Positions 10,249 through 22,030 of a stretch of 64,000 bases of DNA are shown piece after piece (within the stretch, counting starts at the first letter, position 1; each line of letters starts with the position of its first letter). The notes below the pieces were generated by a model, which was given only the letters and a program-made list of their open reading frames with translations, did not search any database and had not been told where the DNA came from. This DNA is from Macrothele yani. Its lineage: Eukaryota; Arthropoda; Arachnida; Araneae; Macrothelidae. The stretch lies in assembly GCA_039090855.1 (NCBI GenBank), contig CM077010.1:41434905-41498904 (forward strand), given 5' to 3'. The translations under genes and the position numbers were made by a program.

Positions 10249-10447
10249 GAAACTATTATCTCGGTTTCTGGAAATGCATTTCGGATCTATCTGCTCCAAA
10301 TATTTCCCGAAATGCATTTTGAATCTATCTGCTCCAAATAGTTATTTTACATATTTTCTATCTTCGCATAAAACACAATTTCCCTATTATCACATTTTTT
10401 TTAACGTATTAATGCAACTTACATTTGGAAATGGCGTCAAAAATATA

Positions 10448-11547
10448 CAGGGTGCATAGGAAAATTCATTTAGCCTGGAATAACTTGCGAACGGAGAGAG
10501 GTACAGTTATGCAAGGGAGATAACGCAATAGTAAAGCGACTACGTCCGATCGAATGCAACCAATAGCAGCGCCCCTAGTGGCGAAATGCGGAAGTTAGCC
10601 ATTGCAAATCGAAAACGAAAAGAGATAGAGCAAAATTTCCAATTACAAAGTTGTAGAACATCAATTAATTAGTACAAAACAACATTTGTTTCACACGGAT
10701 AAGATAAATTGTCTCCTAAATACCCTAACTGACCGACATCGATGTGCGATGATTCGAACCTGCATATTTACATTTCGCAACTGTAGCCGTATGCAAATGC
10801 AGATTGTGACGTTATACCGTACCTACGATATAAAAACCAGTAGCAGGATGTACCGTGATTAGAAGTTTAGGTCTACGTACGCTGTGTGAGAATAGCGAGC
10901 TTGGATTTCTGGGGGTTACGTAAAAAATCAGTTGTATGCAACAGCGCCTACAAGTCTGCTGGATCTACGTCGTCGTGTTACAGATGCTTGCAATAGTGTG
11001 ATACCTTCCATGCTGAGGAATATGTATGCAGAGTTACTTTCACGAATACAAATGTGTATCGTGGGCAATGGCGAACTCTTCGAACATACTCGACATTAAC
11101 TTTTTATCACTATGCACCAGTTTGCTATTTTTGTTTTTGTTTCGTCTGACGCCATCAAACTGTATTGACATAGATAAGTACGCATTTATGCAATAAATTG
11201 TGTGTATTTGCTCATACCTATGCCTGTTCCCTTCAAACGTTCACACAGTAGGTCGCGCATCGACTTCGGACATTTCAGGGTATTCAAGCGACAATTAATC
11301 TCATCCGTGTGAAACAAATGTCGTTTTGTACTAATTAATTGATGCTCAAAAACTTTGTTAATGGAAATTTTGCTCTATCTCTTTTCGTTTTCGATTTGCA
11401 GTGGCTAACTTCCGCATTTCGCCACTAGGGGCGCTGCTATTGGTGGCATTCGATCGAGCGTAGTCGTTTTACTATACCATTATCTCACTTGCACCTCTCT
11501 CCGTTCGCAAGTTATTTTGGGCTAAAGGGGCTTTCCTATGGACCCTG
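10448..11547 (+). mobile_element. Internally deleted Tc1/mariner-like element with ~310-bp TIRs
   Basis: Long imperfect inverted repeats run from 10448 inward to about 10758 and from 11547 back to about 11225. The termini read CAGGGTSCATAGGAAA, flanked by TA on both sides (10446-10447, 11548-11549). The unique centre (~465 bp) retains a short transposase C-terminus. Each TIR also holds CGCCACTAGGGGCGC (in reverse on the left), close to the CTCF core. Confidence 0.85.
10926..11099 (+). pseudogene. Transposase C-terminal fragment
   Basis: A 57-residue open stretch ending in TAA reads SLLDLRRRVTDACNSV and MLRNMYAELLSRIQMC, then NGELFEH. This matches the C-terminal pattern after the catalytic domain in a large group of arthropod mariner-like transposases (L-x-x-R-I-x-x-A, then ML-x-N-x-x-x-E and a terminal NG-x-x-x-E). 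The catalytic domain itself is gone, so the element is non-autonomous. Confidence 0.65.
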
Positions 11548-11761
11548 TACAATATAAAGTTAAAAGATGCCCTTACCATAGAACACATTTTGTACCACAC
11601 ACTGGTAAGCATATCATCAGGAAAGAGTAAAATCAAATGTTCAAATAATCATAGCAGTTACAAAACACAATTTATAGAAAAGTAGAAATGCAAAATCATT
11701 AGGTCAAAAGAATCAAAAATTCAGAATAGCTAAAATTATCAATAAAATGGGATATTGTACA

Positions 11762-11985
11762 TTTTTTTTTTTTTTTTGATGGAAGGTTTAACGACCACCG
11801 TGAGGAACTCAATGGGCTATAAGCAGTCACCCATCTCTAATTTAGGGTCACTGGCTCCAGGGAAGGGAGAGAGCCAGTGCCGTAAGACAAACACAAAAGC
11901 TATGCTTCACCGGGATTCGAACCCGGACCCTTCTCGGACGAATGGTCAGGAGCCAGCGCTTAGACCACTGCGTCACCAGGGTGGC
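11762..11985 (-). repeat. SINE-A copy
   Basis: Minus-strand copy with a 16-T start (the A-tail) and the tRNA-like head at the right end. A 5-bp ACATT is present at both flanks. The head has TGACGCAGTGG with a mutated A box. Confidence 0.88.
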
Positions 11986-12003
11986 ACATTGTTCTTTTGT
12001 TTC

Positions 12004-12198
12004 GGCTTTTAATGACTACCAAGGGATACTCTAAGGGCTATAAAGCAGTTGCCCATCCCTAATTTGGGGCTATTAGTTCCAGGATAGGGGGAGAGACGGA
12101 GCAGTAAGACAAATACGCCACTCATGTTTCATCCTGAACCACTCTGATGAATTATCAGAAGCCAGCGCTTAAAAACATCGCGTCACTGGGATGACACA
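12004..12198 (-). repeat. SINE-A copy, old and degraded
   Basis: Aligns along its length to the SINE-A body and head in reverse, with many substitutions and small indels and no A-tail or clear TSD. It sits directly beside two younger copies. Confidence 0.75.
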
Positions 12199-12220
12199 GT
12201 GATACAGTACAGGAGTAGCT

Positions 12221-12447
12221 GCCGCCCCAATGGCGCAGCGGTCAAAGCGATGGCTTCTGCTCATTCGTCCGAGATGTGTCCGGGTTCGAATCCCGGTGAG
12301 GCACGGATGTTGTGTCTGTCTTACGGCACTGGCTCCCTCCCTTCCCTGGAACCAGTGGCCCAAAATTCGGGACGGGCGACTGCTTATAGCCCATTGAGTT
12401 GCTCACAATGGTCGTTAAACCTCAAAATAAATAATAAAATAAATAAA
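12221..12447 (+). repeat. SINE-A copy
   Basis: Full-length head and body with an (ATAA)n-rich tail instead of pure A. An 8-bp duplication GAGTAGCT/GAGTAGTT flanks it. A 63-residue open frame in the reverse direction is only SINE sequence. Confidence 0.9.
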
Positions 12448-13235
12448 GAGTAGTTGACGATGATGTGCGTGTAAGAGATCTTCCTAAGGCATTAATAAAA
12501 TGGATATTTCTTAAATAATTTATTTTACAAAAAAATTTAGAGGAAATTTAATTTAGAAGAGTTGAGTAAAATGTTTAATATCAAAAACTTTGTAAGGTGA
12601 GTTAGGAGAAATCTCTCTTTCGAGAGCTATTCTTTCTCATCACATAGGAAATGTGTTGTACTTAATTTGTTCATGGTTTTGTATTTATGTCATTGCATAG
12701 ACATAGGTGTATTTAGTCCATTTTTCTAAGTGGATCCTTTGTAGGACTTCCTACACTGTAAAAATGTTTCCGTAATTCACGATCCACTTTCTGTGATTCC
12801 TTTGGTGAATTAACGAAGCATATTCTGATACAACCTTTTTCGTGAAGTGACCGGAAAAAAACTAGAATTGTACCTCGCACTAATAGGGTGGCATGTGTCG
12901 TGGACCCTTCCCCCTAAGGATGAGGTAAGGCAACACAAAAGGAAACTTCCCGCGTTCCGTCACCATGTCCCCCCCCTTCAATTCCCACACCTTCTCAACC
13001 TTGCCGACCGCTAGACAAACGATTTCTGAATGAGTATTTTGAAACAGTAACCACAAAGAAAAGACAAAGCCATCATCTCCTCCTTACCCCCAGGCTAATC
13101 CAATTCTCCTTTCCCGCTCGCAGTAAATATCCCCCATATACACTGTATATCCTCCCTGAAGCTAAACAGAAGTGACAATGACGTCGCAGAAATGCGAGTA
13201 TTTTTTTTTTTAGAAACGCCACCAAAACTGGGATT
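12448..13235. other. Spacer
   Basis: AT-rich to mixed DNA with a C-run near 12968. No gene, terminal repeat or tandem structure seen. Confidence 0.45.
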
Positions 13236-14548
13236 TTCGTTTTTTTACGCTTTCCAACAGTAGGTTGAAGAAGCGTATATGCTCCAGCTTTGTCCGTCCG
13301 TCTGTCTGTCTGTCTGTCTGTCCGCACAGTAACTCACGTAAAAACTATTCGATTTCGATGAAATTTTAGTATGTGGTACGGGGCAACATGGGGACGAACC
13401 CTATTGAAAATGGGCGAAACGGGGTCAAAGGTCAGGACATAGGAGCGAGATCCATTCCGTCGCCCTTATGCGTCATAACTTACGCAAAATGCTTCGATTG
13501 CGACAAAACTTTAGTATGTTGTTCTGGAGATATACTGAACCGGTTCTGTTGAATATCATCGAAATGGGGTCAAAGGTCAGAGCACAGGGGCGATATTTAT
13601 TCCATAGCAATAATCCTCATAACTTGACTAAAAATGATTCTATGGCAACAAAACTTGAGTATGTTGTTCCGGAGATATACTGAACTGATTCAGTTTAATA
13701 TATTCTAAATGAGCTCAAAGGTCAGGGCACAGGAGCGAGATTTATTCCACGCTCATTATCCTCATAACTTTACTGAAAATGCTTCTATTGCACAAAACTT
13801 TATCATGTTGTTCGAGGTATAGTGAACCGGTTCTGTTGAATATAATCGAAATGAGGTCAAAGGTCAAGGCACAGGAGCGAGATTTATTCCACAGCCATTG
13901 TCTTCATAACTTGAGTAATGATTTGTGGTATGTTGGAAAGCGTATCATAATCAATGCATTGCATGATTTTACTAACTTGTTTTACCCTTTCCAACAGTAG
14001 GTTGAAGAAGCGTATATGCTCCAGCTTTGTCCGTCTGTCCGCACGATAACTCACGTAAAAATGGTTCGATTTCGATGAAATTTTAGTATGTGGTACGAGA
14101 CAACATGGGGACAAACCCTATTGAAAATGGGCAAAATGGGGTCAAAGGTCAGGACATAGGAGCGAGATCCATTCCATCGCCCTTATGCGTCATAACTCAC
14201 GCAAAATGCTTCGATTGTGACAAAAATTTGTTCCGGAGGTATACTGAACCCGTTCTGTTGAATATCATCGAAATGGGGTCAAAGGTCAGGGCACAGGAGC
14301 GAGATTTATTCCACAGTCATTATCCTCATAACCACTAAAATGCTTCTATTGCAACAAAACTCTAGTATGTTGTTCCGGAGGTACACTGAACCAGTTGTGT
14401 TTAATATCATCGAAATGTGTCAAAGGGCGGGGCACAGGAGCGAGATTTATTGCACAGCCATTATCTTCTTAACTTGAGTAATGATTTGTGGTATGTTGGA
14501 AAGCGTATCATAAGCAGTGCATTGCATGATTTTACTAACTTGTTTTTA
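13236..14548 (-). repeat. DR1-type monomeric repeat, two copies in series (G3)
   Basis: Two heads, each TTTTACSCTTTCCAACAGTAGG, start at about 13243 and 13981. They are followed by monomers with GGGGTCAAAGGTCAGG at about 13424, 13566, 13713 (one change), 13853, 14140 and 14276, and a decayed one at 14417. Both copies end in ATGTTGGAAAGCGTATCATAA and GCATGATTTTACTAACTTG. Orientation is opposite to the other copies in the window. A (GTAC)n run follows at 14548. Confidence 0.78.
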
Positions 14549-15620
14549 TGTACGTACGTACGTACGACATTTAGAACATCAATATATCCATGTAATTTTT
14601 TTAGGTCTCAGATCAAGCTTGAACAGGAGTTTTTAAACTGGAACTATATTCTGCAGTAGAAGTGCACACTCCGTAGCTTTAACTGCATAGGTAGGTTAGC
14701 TCTGTCCCGAGAATAGACCATATGTCCGCGTGAACAAGTCCTGGTACGGTTCGCACGAATGCCTCACAAAATCGACCAGCTCATCTCAACCCTGGACGAA
14801 TAGAAATGGCTTCAAGCTGCAGGGTCTTTGGCCATTAACCGTCAGAAAGCTGCGGGGAGGGTCGCAGTGTGCGTAAAGCAGCATTAAGCTGCTAATTAGT
14901 CGACGTAAACTTCCGTCCTACGAAGCAACGATGAAGTTGGCTTCGTGATCTCCCCTTCGCTAGGATAACAAATTGCGATCTTTGCAGCGTCAAGTCTTCC
15001 CTCGAAGAACGAGGAAGGGGAAACCGTGCCATTGGCGGTGTATCTCAACTTGTTATTTATGCATGTCTTGCAATGTTTCGAGAACAATTACTTTTAGTGA
15101 CAAGCCGTTAAAGGGGATATCAAGGTATAGAAGATGGAGCTAGGAAAATGCTGTGCTCTTGCGCCCAAGAGCTTTGGCATTGTCTCAAGAAATCTGATCA
15201 TCATTCGCGAAAAGTTTCTGCGAATCCTGTAGAAAAAAGAAACCAAGTGGGACCATCCTTTAGGCACATTTCTTGTTAAAGCTGTGTTTTCCGGTAACAG
15301 CAAACCTTTCCGTTCTTCTTTAATTAATCTCCGGAGACACATTTCTGCTATTCGAAATTTGGCAGTATCTTTCTGACAGAATTCTCACGACTTTGCGGTC
15401 TCTGCCTAAAAGAACCCCCCGCAAAGATGTTTTGACAGATCTGTATGAAAGATGTGAAAGAATATTGCTGTTCAGTATTTATTGTGAGATTTTATCTCTT
15501 GGGTCCACATGAAATTTAGTTTTGAATAGCATATCTGTGAGAAATATTTTAACTTGGTGTTCTTGGGTTTTTAACCCAAGAACTCGTTTATAGTGCTCCT
15601 TACCTATCTATTCTGCAAAA
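14549..15620. other. Spacer
   Basis: No gene recognised. Reverse-strand frames at 14896-15087 and 15094-15342 are short and motif-free. A (TACG)n microsatellite lies at about 14548-14566. Confidence 0.45.
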
Positions 15621-15680
15621 TCATCATCATCATCATTGTCAACCATTATCAATCCACTGCTGGACGATGGTCTCCCCAAG

Positions 15681-17276
15681 TTATCTCCACAACGGTCTGT
15701 CTTGTGCCAGTCTCCTCCATGTCACTCCCGCATACTTTCGAATTTCATCCACCCATCTTCCATATGGTCTTCTTCTGGGTCTTTTCCTATCCCTTGGAAT
15801 CCAATCTAAAATTTCGGCTGTCCATCGATGGTCTGTTCTTCTGGCAGTATGTCCAGCCCATTGCCATTTCAGGGATTTAACTCTGATCATGATGTCTTCC
15901 ACTCTTGTCATTTTTCGGATCCACGTGTTCCTCTTCTTATCTCTCCTGGTTACACCAAGCATGCACCTCTCCATGCTGTTTTGAGTTGTCTGCAGCCTTT
16001 GTATGTCTCTTTTAGCTAAGGTCCACGTCTCTGCACCATACGTAAGCACTGGAAGGATGCATTGATCAAACACTTTTCTTTTAAGACATAATGGCATATT
16101 GCTCTTGAAAATTATGCTGTTTCTTCCAAAAGCTCTCCAGGCAAGTTTTGTACGCCGATTAATTTCTTCACCAATGTGACCCTCACTTGATATCTGCTGT
16201 CCAAGATAAACGTACGTGTCTGTTATCTCCAGCTTTTCTCCATCAATCGATAAATCTTCATTTCTTGTAAAAGCATTGTACATCACTTTTGTCTTCTGAA
16301 AGTTCATTTTTAATCCCACTTCTTTACTCTTGTCAGCAAGTTCCTGGATCATACTCTGTAGCTCTGATGGGGTAGTTGCAAAAATGACTATGTCATCAGC
16401 AAAACGAAGGTGGGTTAGATAATCTCCATTAATCTTTATCCCTTTGTTTTCCCAGTTCAGTGATTGAAAGACATTTTCCAATGTGGCATTAAAGAGCTTC
16501 GGAGATATGGTGTCACCTTCTCTCACTCCTTTTCCAATTTTTATGTGTGTTGTATTTTCAAACAGCCGAATCTTTGCACTTGCATTTTCATAGATGTTAT
16601 TAATAATATTAATGTATGCATCTTCAATACCGCAGGATTTCAGAGCCATTGCAACTGCTGATGGTTTCACCGAATCAAAGGCTTTTTCATAATCGATAAA
16701 AGCCATGCACAATGGAAGTTCATATTCCCTCGCTCTTTCAATTAGTTCTCTCAGTACGTGGATATGATCTATTGTGCTGTAGCCACTCCTGAATCCAGCT
16801 TGTTCTCTCGGTTGAGCCATGTCCAGTGTCACCTTCAAGCGGTGTGAAAGAACTTTAGTGAAGATTTTGTAAGCCACTGATAGGAGGCTGATAGGTCTGT
16901 AGTTCCTGAGATCCTCAATGTCACCTTTTTTATGTAGCAAGATCATTGTAGCGTTGTTCCAATCCTCAGGAATTTTCCCTTCATTAAGGCATCGAGTGAA
17001 AATTTGGGCGAGTACTGTTTCGATTTCTTCACTTGCTTTTTGTATGATGTCTACAGTAATTCCATCTTCTCCTGTAGCTTTTCCCCGCTTCATGTTCTTG
17101 ATTGCATGTGCAACTTCTGTTGGAAGGACTGGAAGAACTCTGGTACTGGTACCTTTCATGATGTCTGGAGTACATGTATCATCCCTTTCATATAATTTGG
17201 AGTAGAAATCTTTCACTCTTGTCAAAATTTCGCCTCTATTTCTTGTTACAGTACCATCTTCTTTTCTCAGTGCCAT
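15681..17276 (-). pseudogene. RTE-type reverse transcriptase domain
   Basis: An uninterrupted stretch of 531 residues. The RT motifs are in order: LLHKKGDIEDLRNYRPISLL (motifs 1-2), KVLSHRLK, QAGFRSGYSTIDHIH, FIDYEKAFDSV (motif A aspartates), GVREGDTISPKLFN (motif B), RFADDIVIF (motif C, catalytic DD), and KTKVMYN with YLGQQIS (motifs D-E). The C-terminus, with LTYGAETWTL and a basic RPRRRPYGRWVDEI, matches the thumb and tail of this clade. The stop at 15681 looks natural. The first Met is arbitrary because the true ORF starts upstream in the endonuclease. It would copy the element's RNA at nicked DNA. Confidence 0.92.
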
Positions 17277-17831
17277 AATCTGTTTTTTTCCCCTTACTGA
17301 GATGTCCCTTTGCTATCTTTAGGCTTTGGTTGTTTTCAATTGCTTTCCTTACTAGTTCACAGTTGAATTGCCTTACGTCTTCAGTGATACTTTTTCGTAC
17401 TGTCTTGCATAGCTCTATATATTCCACTTTGGAAGTCACATCTTCTTTAGTTGTCCTCACCACTCTTCTTTTTGCATCAACATTTTGGTTTTTCCTGATA
17501 ATTTGTTCACATGCAGTTTGTTCTTAGACCCAGCTAATTTTGTTGCTGTTTCCATAAGAGCTTTGGTTACTTTTCTGTTAACTTCAGAAATATCCACTTC
17601 TTCCGATGTTAGGCCTTCTAAAGCAGAGAATCTGTTCTTCAGTTCCAATTTGAATGTATTATGGTGTTTTTTAAGGTTGGTTATGTCAATACATTTTGTT
17701 TGTCTTATGAGCTTGCTACGTTCGAGTTTAGTGTTGAGGTGCATCTTACATCTCACCAATGTATGGTCACTGCCTGTGTTGAACTTGTTTAACACACTGC
17801 AGTCTTCTATGACGAATATTTTGTTACACAT
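17236..17831 (-). pseudogene. LINE ORF linker and end of endonuclease, frameshifted
   Basis: Two overlapping frames (17457-17831 and 17236-17463) carry the segment between endonuclease and RT. The first begins with the last endonuclease motif (GSDHTLVRCK, catalytic histidine) and continues with charged linker sequence. The second reads into the RT N-terminus. Frameshifts near 17460 and 17270 separate them from their neighbours. Confidence 0.8.
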
Positions 17832-17876
17832 AATAAAATCAATTTCACTTGTCGTCCCATTTGGATGTCTCCATGC

Positions 17877-18656
17877 TCATTTCCTGTGTGGCTTTTTCTT
17901 GAAAAAGGAGTTCAAGATGAAAAACCCTTCTGCCTCTGAAAACTCTACGAGAGTATTTCCACGCTGGTTTCTGTTGCCGTGACCGAATTTACCTACTGAA
18001 GTTTCATTCTGTTGCCGTTGCCCTATCTTTGCATTGAAATCTCCCATAATTATCTTCAAGTGTTGCTTACCTTTATTATTTAGATCACGAATTTCCTGAT
18101 AAAATTCTCCAATTTCTTCTTCAGCATGACTTGTGGTGGGTGCATAAGTTTGAATGATCTGAGCCTGGTATCTTCTCGAGAGTTGGATAACGAGTCGTGC
18201 AGCTCTGTCAGAGGAACTTTCAACTTCTACAACTTTATCCTTCAGTTTCTTGTTTATTATAAATCCAGCACCACTAGTTCTGCCAGTATCTGTCCCACGA
18301 TAGTAGAAGAGATGTCCACTTTTCAGTTCAATGAGATCTTCTCCTTTTCTCCTTACCTCACTTAGCCCGACGATGTCCCACTTGATCCTTTGTAGTTCCT
18401 CTTCCAATTCAAGAAGCCTTGAATCAGAAGATAGGGAGCGTCCGTTATACGTAGCCAAGGTCAGCATCAGATGGCAGCCTAGTCCGGTCCTCCGGGGATT
18501 CTTAGCACCCTCTGCCTTCATGTCGCACTGGCCGCTGCCTTGGCCAGGTACATTCCAGCTGCCGGAGACTGAGGGCCAAGATTTAAGTTGTGGAGTCATT
18601 TTGGAGGGGTTTGGCCATAACTCACCACGCTGGCCATAACTCACCACGCTGGCCAA
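17877..18656 (-). pseudogene. LINE apurinic-like endonuclease domain
   Basis: A 259-residue frame. After a poorly conserved leader it shows the APE-type endonuclease motifs: TLATYNGRSL (active-site N), WDIVGLSEVRRKG (metal-binding E), and IIMGDFNAKIGQ (D and N). The terminal SDH motif is in the next frame downstream, after a frameshift near 17840-17877. The domain would nick the genomic target to prime reverse transcription. The start at 18656 is the first Met but may not be the original. Confidence 0.88.
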
Positions 18657-18917
18657 ACGGGTTGGTGAGTGTGGGATAGCATTTCCTCTAATCCCGATGA
18701 TATAGTTATACCGCTATTGGCTGTCGTCAGAGCCCCTTTAGTGGGAACAGGATGTACCACGAGGAGGCGGGGTTGACATTTGTCAAGGAGAGGCTGTGAT
18801 GTTACGCATCACCTGACCTTACATCCCATTCTGCAAAATATAGTAGCTCAAATAAATTCCGCATTTAAAAAAAATCTTTAGATTAAGTAAATTGCATGAA
18901 AGTTGTGACGTATTCTC

Positions 18918-19045
18918 TAATTTAACTTTCCTCTGTAGTTTCTTTCTCTATGTAAATTTGAGTTCGTTCTCCTTAGGGTTTTTCAAACTTAACGTGATAT
19001 CTTCTCTCTCGCTCATGAGTGTGGTTGGCAACATTCCTGAGGCAG
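18918..19045 (+). repeat. Dispersed repeat shared with 62118-62232
   Basis: About 115 bp (TATGTAAATTTGAGTTCGTTC, TCTTCTCTCTCGC and GGCAACATTCCTGAGG-type segments) recurs in the same orientation at 62118-62232 with substitutions. The family is unknown to me and has no coding sequence. Confidence 0.6.
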
Positions 19046-19435
19046 GAACAAATGACGTGCGGATATCAGAGATGAGAACTAAACATCGACCTTACATACA
19101 GGTAGACTGCGAATGACGTCACAATTTATGGCTCCAACATCAGAAAGGGAAATGTCATGTGATCTTAGTCAAAAAATGTAAAAAGAAAATTCTACAACTT
19201 GTGACCAGTGCGAAACGAATTAAATTATTAAGCAGACTGCATGCCTTTATGGTGATAACGTGATTCCAATCTGCAGGTAAATTTTTATTACGGTAAGTGT
19301 GGGCCACCATTCCACCTGAGCATGGACGCCTGCAGGAAAGTTTTCAAAGGAGGTCAAGTGTAATTAATTAAGGTTTGGCTAATATGTAGATAACAGTAAT
19401 TCGTGAAAATGAAAGATTAATACTGTTACTATTAC

Positions 19436-19518
19436 TAGTACTTACTTACTACACTAGAACACTACTACTACTACTACTACTACTACTATTATTACTATTA
19501 TTATTATTGTTATTATTA
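19436..19518. repeat. Trinucleotide microsatellite
   Basis: (ACT)n passing into (ATT)n, about 80 bp. Confidence 0.9.
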
Positions 19519-20077
19519 AATGATGCTGCTCTTGAAGAAAGTGTATGTTAGTAATAGTCATGTATTATCATGTACATTGGTAACTGTTTTCAACATAATG
19601 AACAGTGTCGAGCAGGGCCACGCCAAGCCTTTTAAATTCAGCACACACCACCCTGAGCGGAACTTGTTTGGGCGTACTACCTTACTGTTTGCTAGGTTTT
19701 CCGCTTTCAGGTTATCGTTTTTCAATTCCAAAACGCCCCAAATTCCACCTTTCCTTGTTCTGTGAATGTAAAAAAAAAGTAATAAATAAAATAAAATAAA
19801 AAGTAATAAATAAAATAAAATGAAATAAAATAAAATAAAATAAAGGAAAAATAATTCTAGGGGGGGGGGGAGGTCAAGTGACCCCTATGACCCCATGTCG
19901 GCGCCCGTGCACCTGAGTTTTCTATATTTGCGGTATTGATTATCGTGTACAATAAGAAATAATCAATATTGAGGTTCAATTCCCAATTTAGGAAAGGTGT
20001 GCCTATTAAAGTAATCTATAGTCATAGTCATTCGCGTTAAGAAATTAATCTACGTGTTTCAATTTTTCACAAATATT

Positions 20078-20309
20078 TTTTTTTTTTTTTTTTTTTTTTT
20101 TGATTGGAGGTTTAACGACCACCGTGAGCAACTCAATGGGCTATAAGCAGTCGCCCGTCCCTAATTTAGGGTCACTGGTTCCAGGGAAGGGAGAGAACCA
20201 GTGCCGTAAGACAAACACAACATCCATGCCTCACCGGGATTCGAACCCGGACCCCGTTCGGACGAATGATCAGAGGCCATCGCTTAGACCACTGCGCCAC
20301 CGGGGCGGC
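20078..20309 (-). repeat. SINE-A copy with 11-bp TSD
   Basis: A 24-T stretch at the left, full body and tRNA-like head at the right. TSD TCACAAATATT at 20067-20077 and 20310-20320. Close to the consensus, so recent. Confidence 0.93.
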
Positions 20310-20468
20310 TCACAAATATTCATCGCAATATTCTGATCGTGACCTATAATCAAGTCTACCTATGCACATAGGTACATATTTTAAGTAAAGTTACTCTGAG
20401 TGCTGTGACGTCATTTCCGTATATTTTACGTAGTATTTAAGGTGGACGCAAAGACCTTTAAGATACAT

Positions 20469-20934
20469 GAGCCGCGGATGGCTTAGTGGTTAGCGAGTCA
20501 GACTATCAATGCAAGGTCCTCAGGTTCGAACCTGCGCTGATCTTTCAGAGATGGTGTGATTTACTAACAATCGCTGAATATCGGACGAGCACGTTAAGTG
20601 ACGGTCTCCAGGCTGGACCATCACCCCCTAATAGCTTAGGGGGTGATGGCTGGACCCACTGGTTAAATGGGTATCCTTTCCTATGGCCCCCTGAAATTAT
20701 CTCACCCCTCTGTGTGCAACATCGTACTTGTATGGTGGCGCCATCTACTGTACTCTAATCTCACTACAAACTGTTCTGTCAAAGTCGCTAGACTTGCTCT
20801 CATTCCTTCCGTTTCTGTGTCCTGCCCAAAAGGCGATCTCGCTGTAGGTGGCTGGGACCTAAACTCTACACGCTGTGGACGGAAGTCCTACAAGAAAATG
20901 ACAAATACTGTGGCTCCACAGACTGGTAAATAGG
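20469..20934 (+). repeat. SINE-B2, 466 bp, with 13-bp TSD
   Basis: tRNA-like head (GCCGCGGATGGCTTAGTGG ... GGTTCGAACC) with a longer body than SINE-A. The body includes a hairpin around CCATCACCCCC/GGGGGTGATGG at 20620-20652. Flanked by CTTTAAGATACAT (20456-20468 and 20935-20947). No A-tail; the 3' end is ACTGGTAAATAGG. A related copy lies inverted at 22236-22825. Confidence 0.85.
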
Positions 20935-21184
20935 CTTTAAGATACATAGATTGGAAAACCGTAAGTTAACCGGGCGACATTTGAAGTTCAGCGTTGTACG
21001 GAAAGAATCTGTCACATCTCGTTCTCTATTATGAGCGTTCGTGTGTTTATATCAATTACATCCGTTTTTTTTAAATGTATAACCAGTAAGATTTAATTTT
21101 TTGTTTTTACAAATAGTGTGTAGCCTGTATATTGTAAAGCATTTCAGAAAATAATATAGCCAAATTTAATGAGCTAAATAGAGT

Positions 21185-21380
21185 TTTAAAACGGTTATAT
21201 CTTGCATAGCATACGGATGTACCAATAAACAAACAACTGGCCAGCAGACACTTTCATTTCGTAGGTTTCCTCATAATAATTGTGATACTTTGAGGAAGTG
21301 GGTAAATGTTGTAAGACGTGCTAACTGGAAACGAAGCTAAGCCAAGTCAAAATCTGACGATTGCCATTTAGTAAGGGGTA
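21185..21380 (+). pseudogene. THAP-type zinc-finger domain remnant
   Basis: Frame from about 21185: VISCIAYGCTNKQTT, then FRRFPHNNCDTLRKWVNVV and RANWKRS, followed by a TAA. The C-x4-C, the F-x-x-FP, and the two conserved tryptophans match the THAP DNA-binding domain. An ACG lies where the usual initiating ATG would be (ACG-GTT-ATA-TCT-TGC), and the domain's final C-x2-H is not intact. THAP domains occur in P-element transposases and in host genes derived from them; I cannot tell which this was. Confidence 0.7.
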
Positions 21381-21795
21381 TCACACACCTTTATGGTCGC
21401 ACTATACCGGTATCGCCTGTCTGGCCATAGAAAAGAGAAGTACGACGACCAAGTTGTTCTCAAGAAAAAAAGCGTGACAAAAAAAAAAAAAAAAAAAAGG
21501 AAACATATTCATATTTTAATCCGGATTTAAGCGCTAGTCACAGCAATGTTGCCGTGACTTGCAGTTTCAATCTAGGCTTCTCACCTTCTTTTATAATCTT
21601 TCTCTGAAAATAATAAAGGTGTTTTAGTATTTTAAGTGCAGAATAGTTAGCTAGGCTAGTAACCTTTTTCACTTACTTTATCTCTAAATATTAAGTTGAG
21701 GGTTTTAGTTATTACTAGAACCTTATCTCATTTACCGTGACTTGCAGTTTCAATCTAGGATTCTCGCCTTCTTTTCTAATCTTTTCCTTGAAATA

Positions 21796-22030
21796 CACTG
21801 GTGTGCAAAAATTGAGGACGATGAAGAGAAATTAGCACAACAGCGGAACGAGCAAGCAGAACGGACCTAAACACCACTCAGGAGATAGACTAGGGTCCGG
21901 TACGGTAGGGCATGCGCATATATGCAGCATGATGTAGGGGGGAGTGTGGTAATGGTATAAAGAACACGGGCGGTGCTTTATACCCTTACTTGTTGGTAAA
22001 TAGTGTAGCTCCGAGTGCTTGTGTCTCATT
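21796..22030 (+). mobile_element. Tc1-type left end fragment
   Basis: TA then CACTGGTGTGCAAAAATTGAG, a typical Tc1 terminal sequence, followed by a short leader with TATAAAG near 21957. No transposase follows. Just upstream, about 55 bp is duplicated (21553-21607 and 21736-21790). Confidence 0.6.

Larger units (their letters stand above)
15621..18780 (-). mobile_element. RTE-type non-LTR retrotransposon (LINE)
   Basis: Minus-strand order is endonuclease, linker, then reverse transcriptase, the single-ORF layout of RTE-clade LINEs. The 3' end is a short UTR finishing in (ATG)n (complement of 15621-15637), typical of RTE 3' tails. The 5' limit is uncertain: sequence like a leader runs to about 18780. 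A tandem 23-bp duplication lies at 18612-18655. At least three frameshifts interrupt the ORF, so it is inactive but fairly young, since most of it still reads cleanly. No TSD was identified. It may have supplied the machinery that mobilised the SINEs, but none of their tails obviously match its 3' end. Confidence 0.88.
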
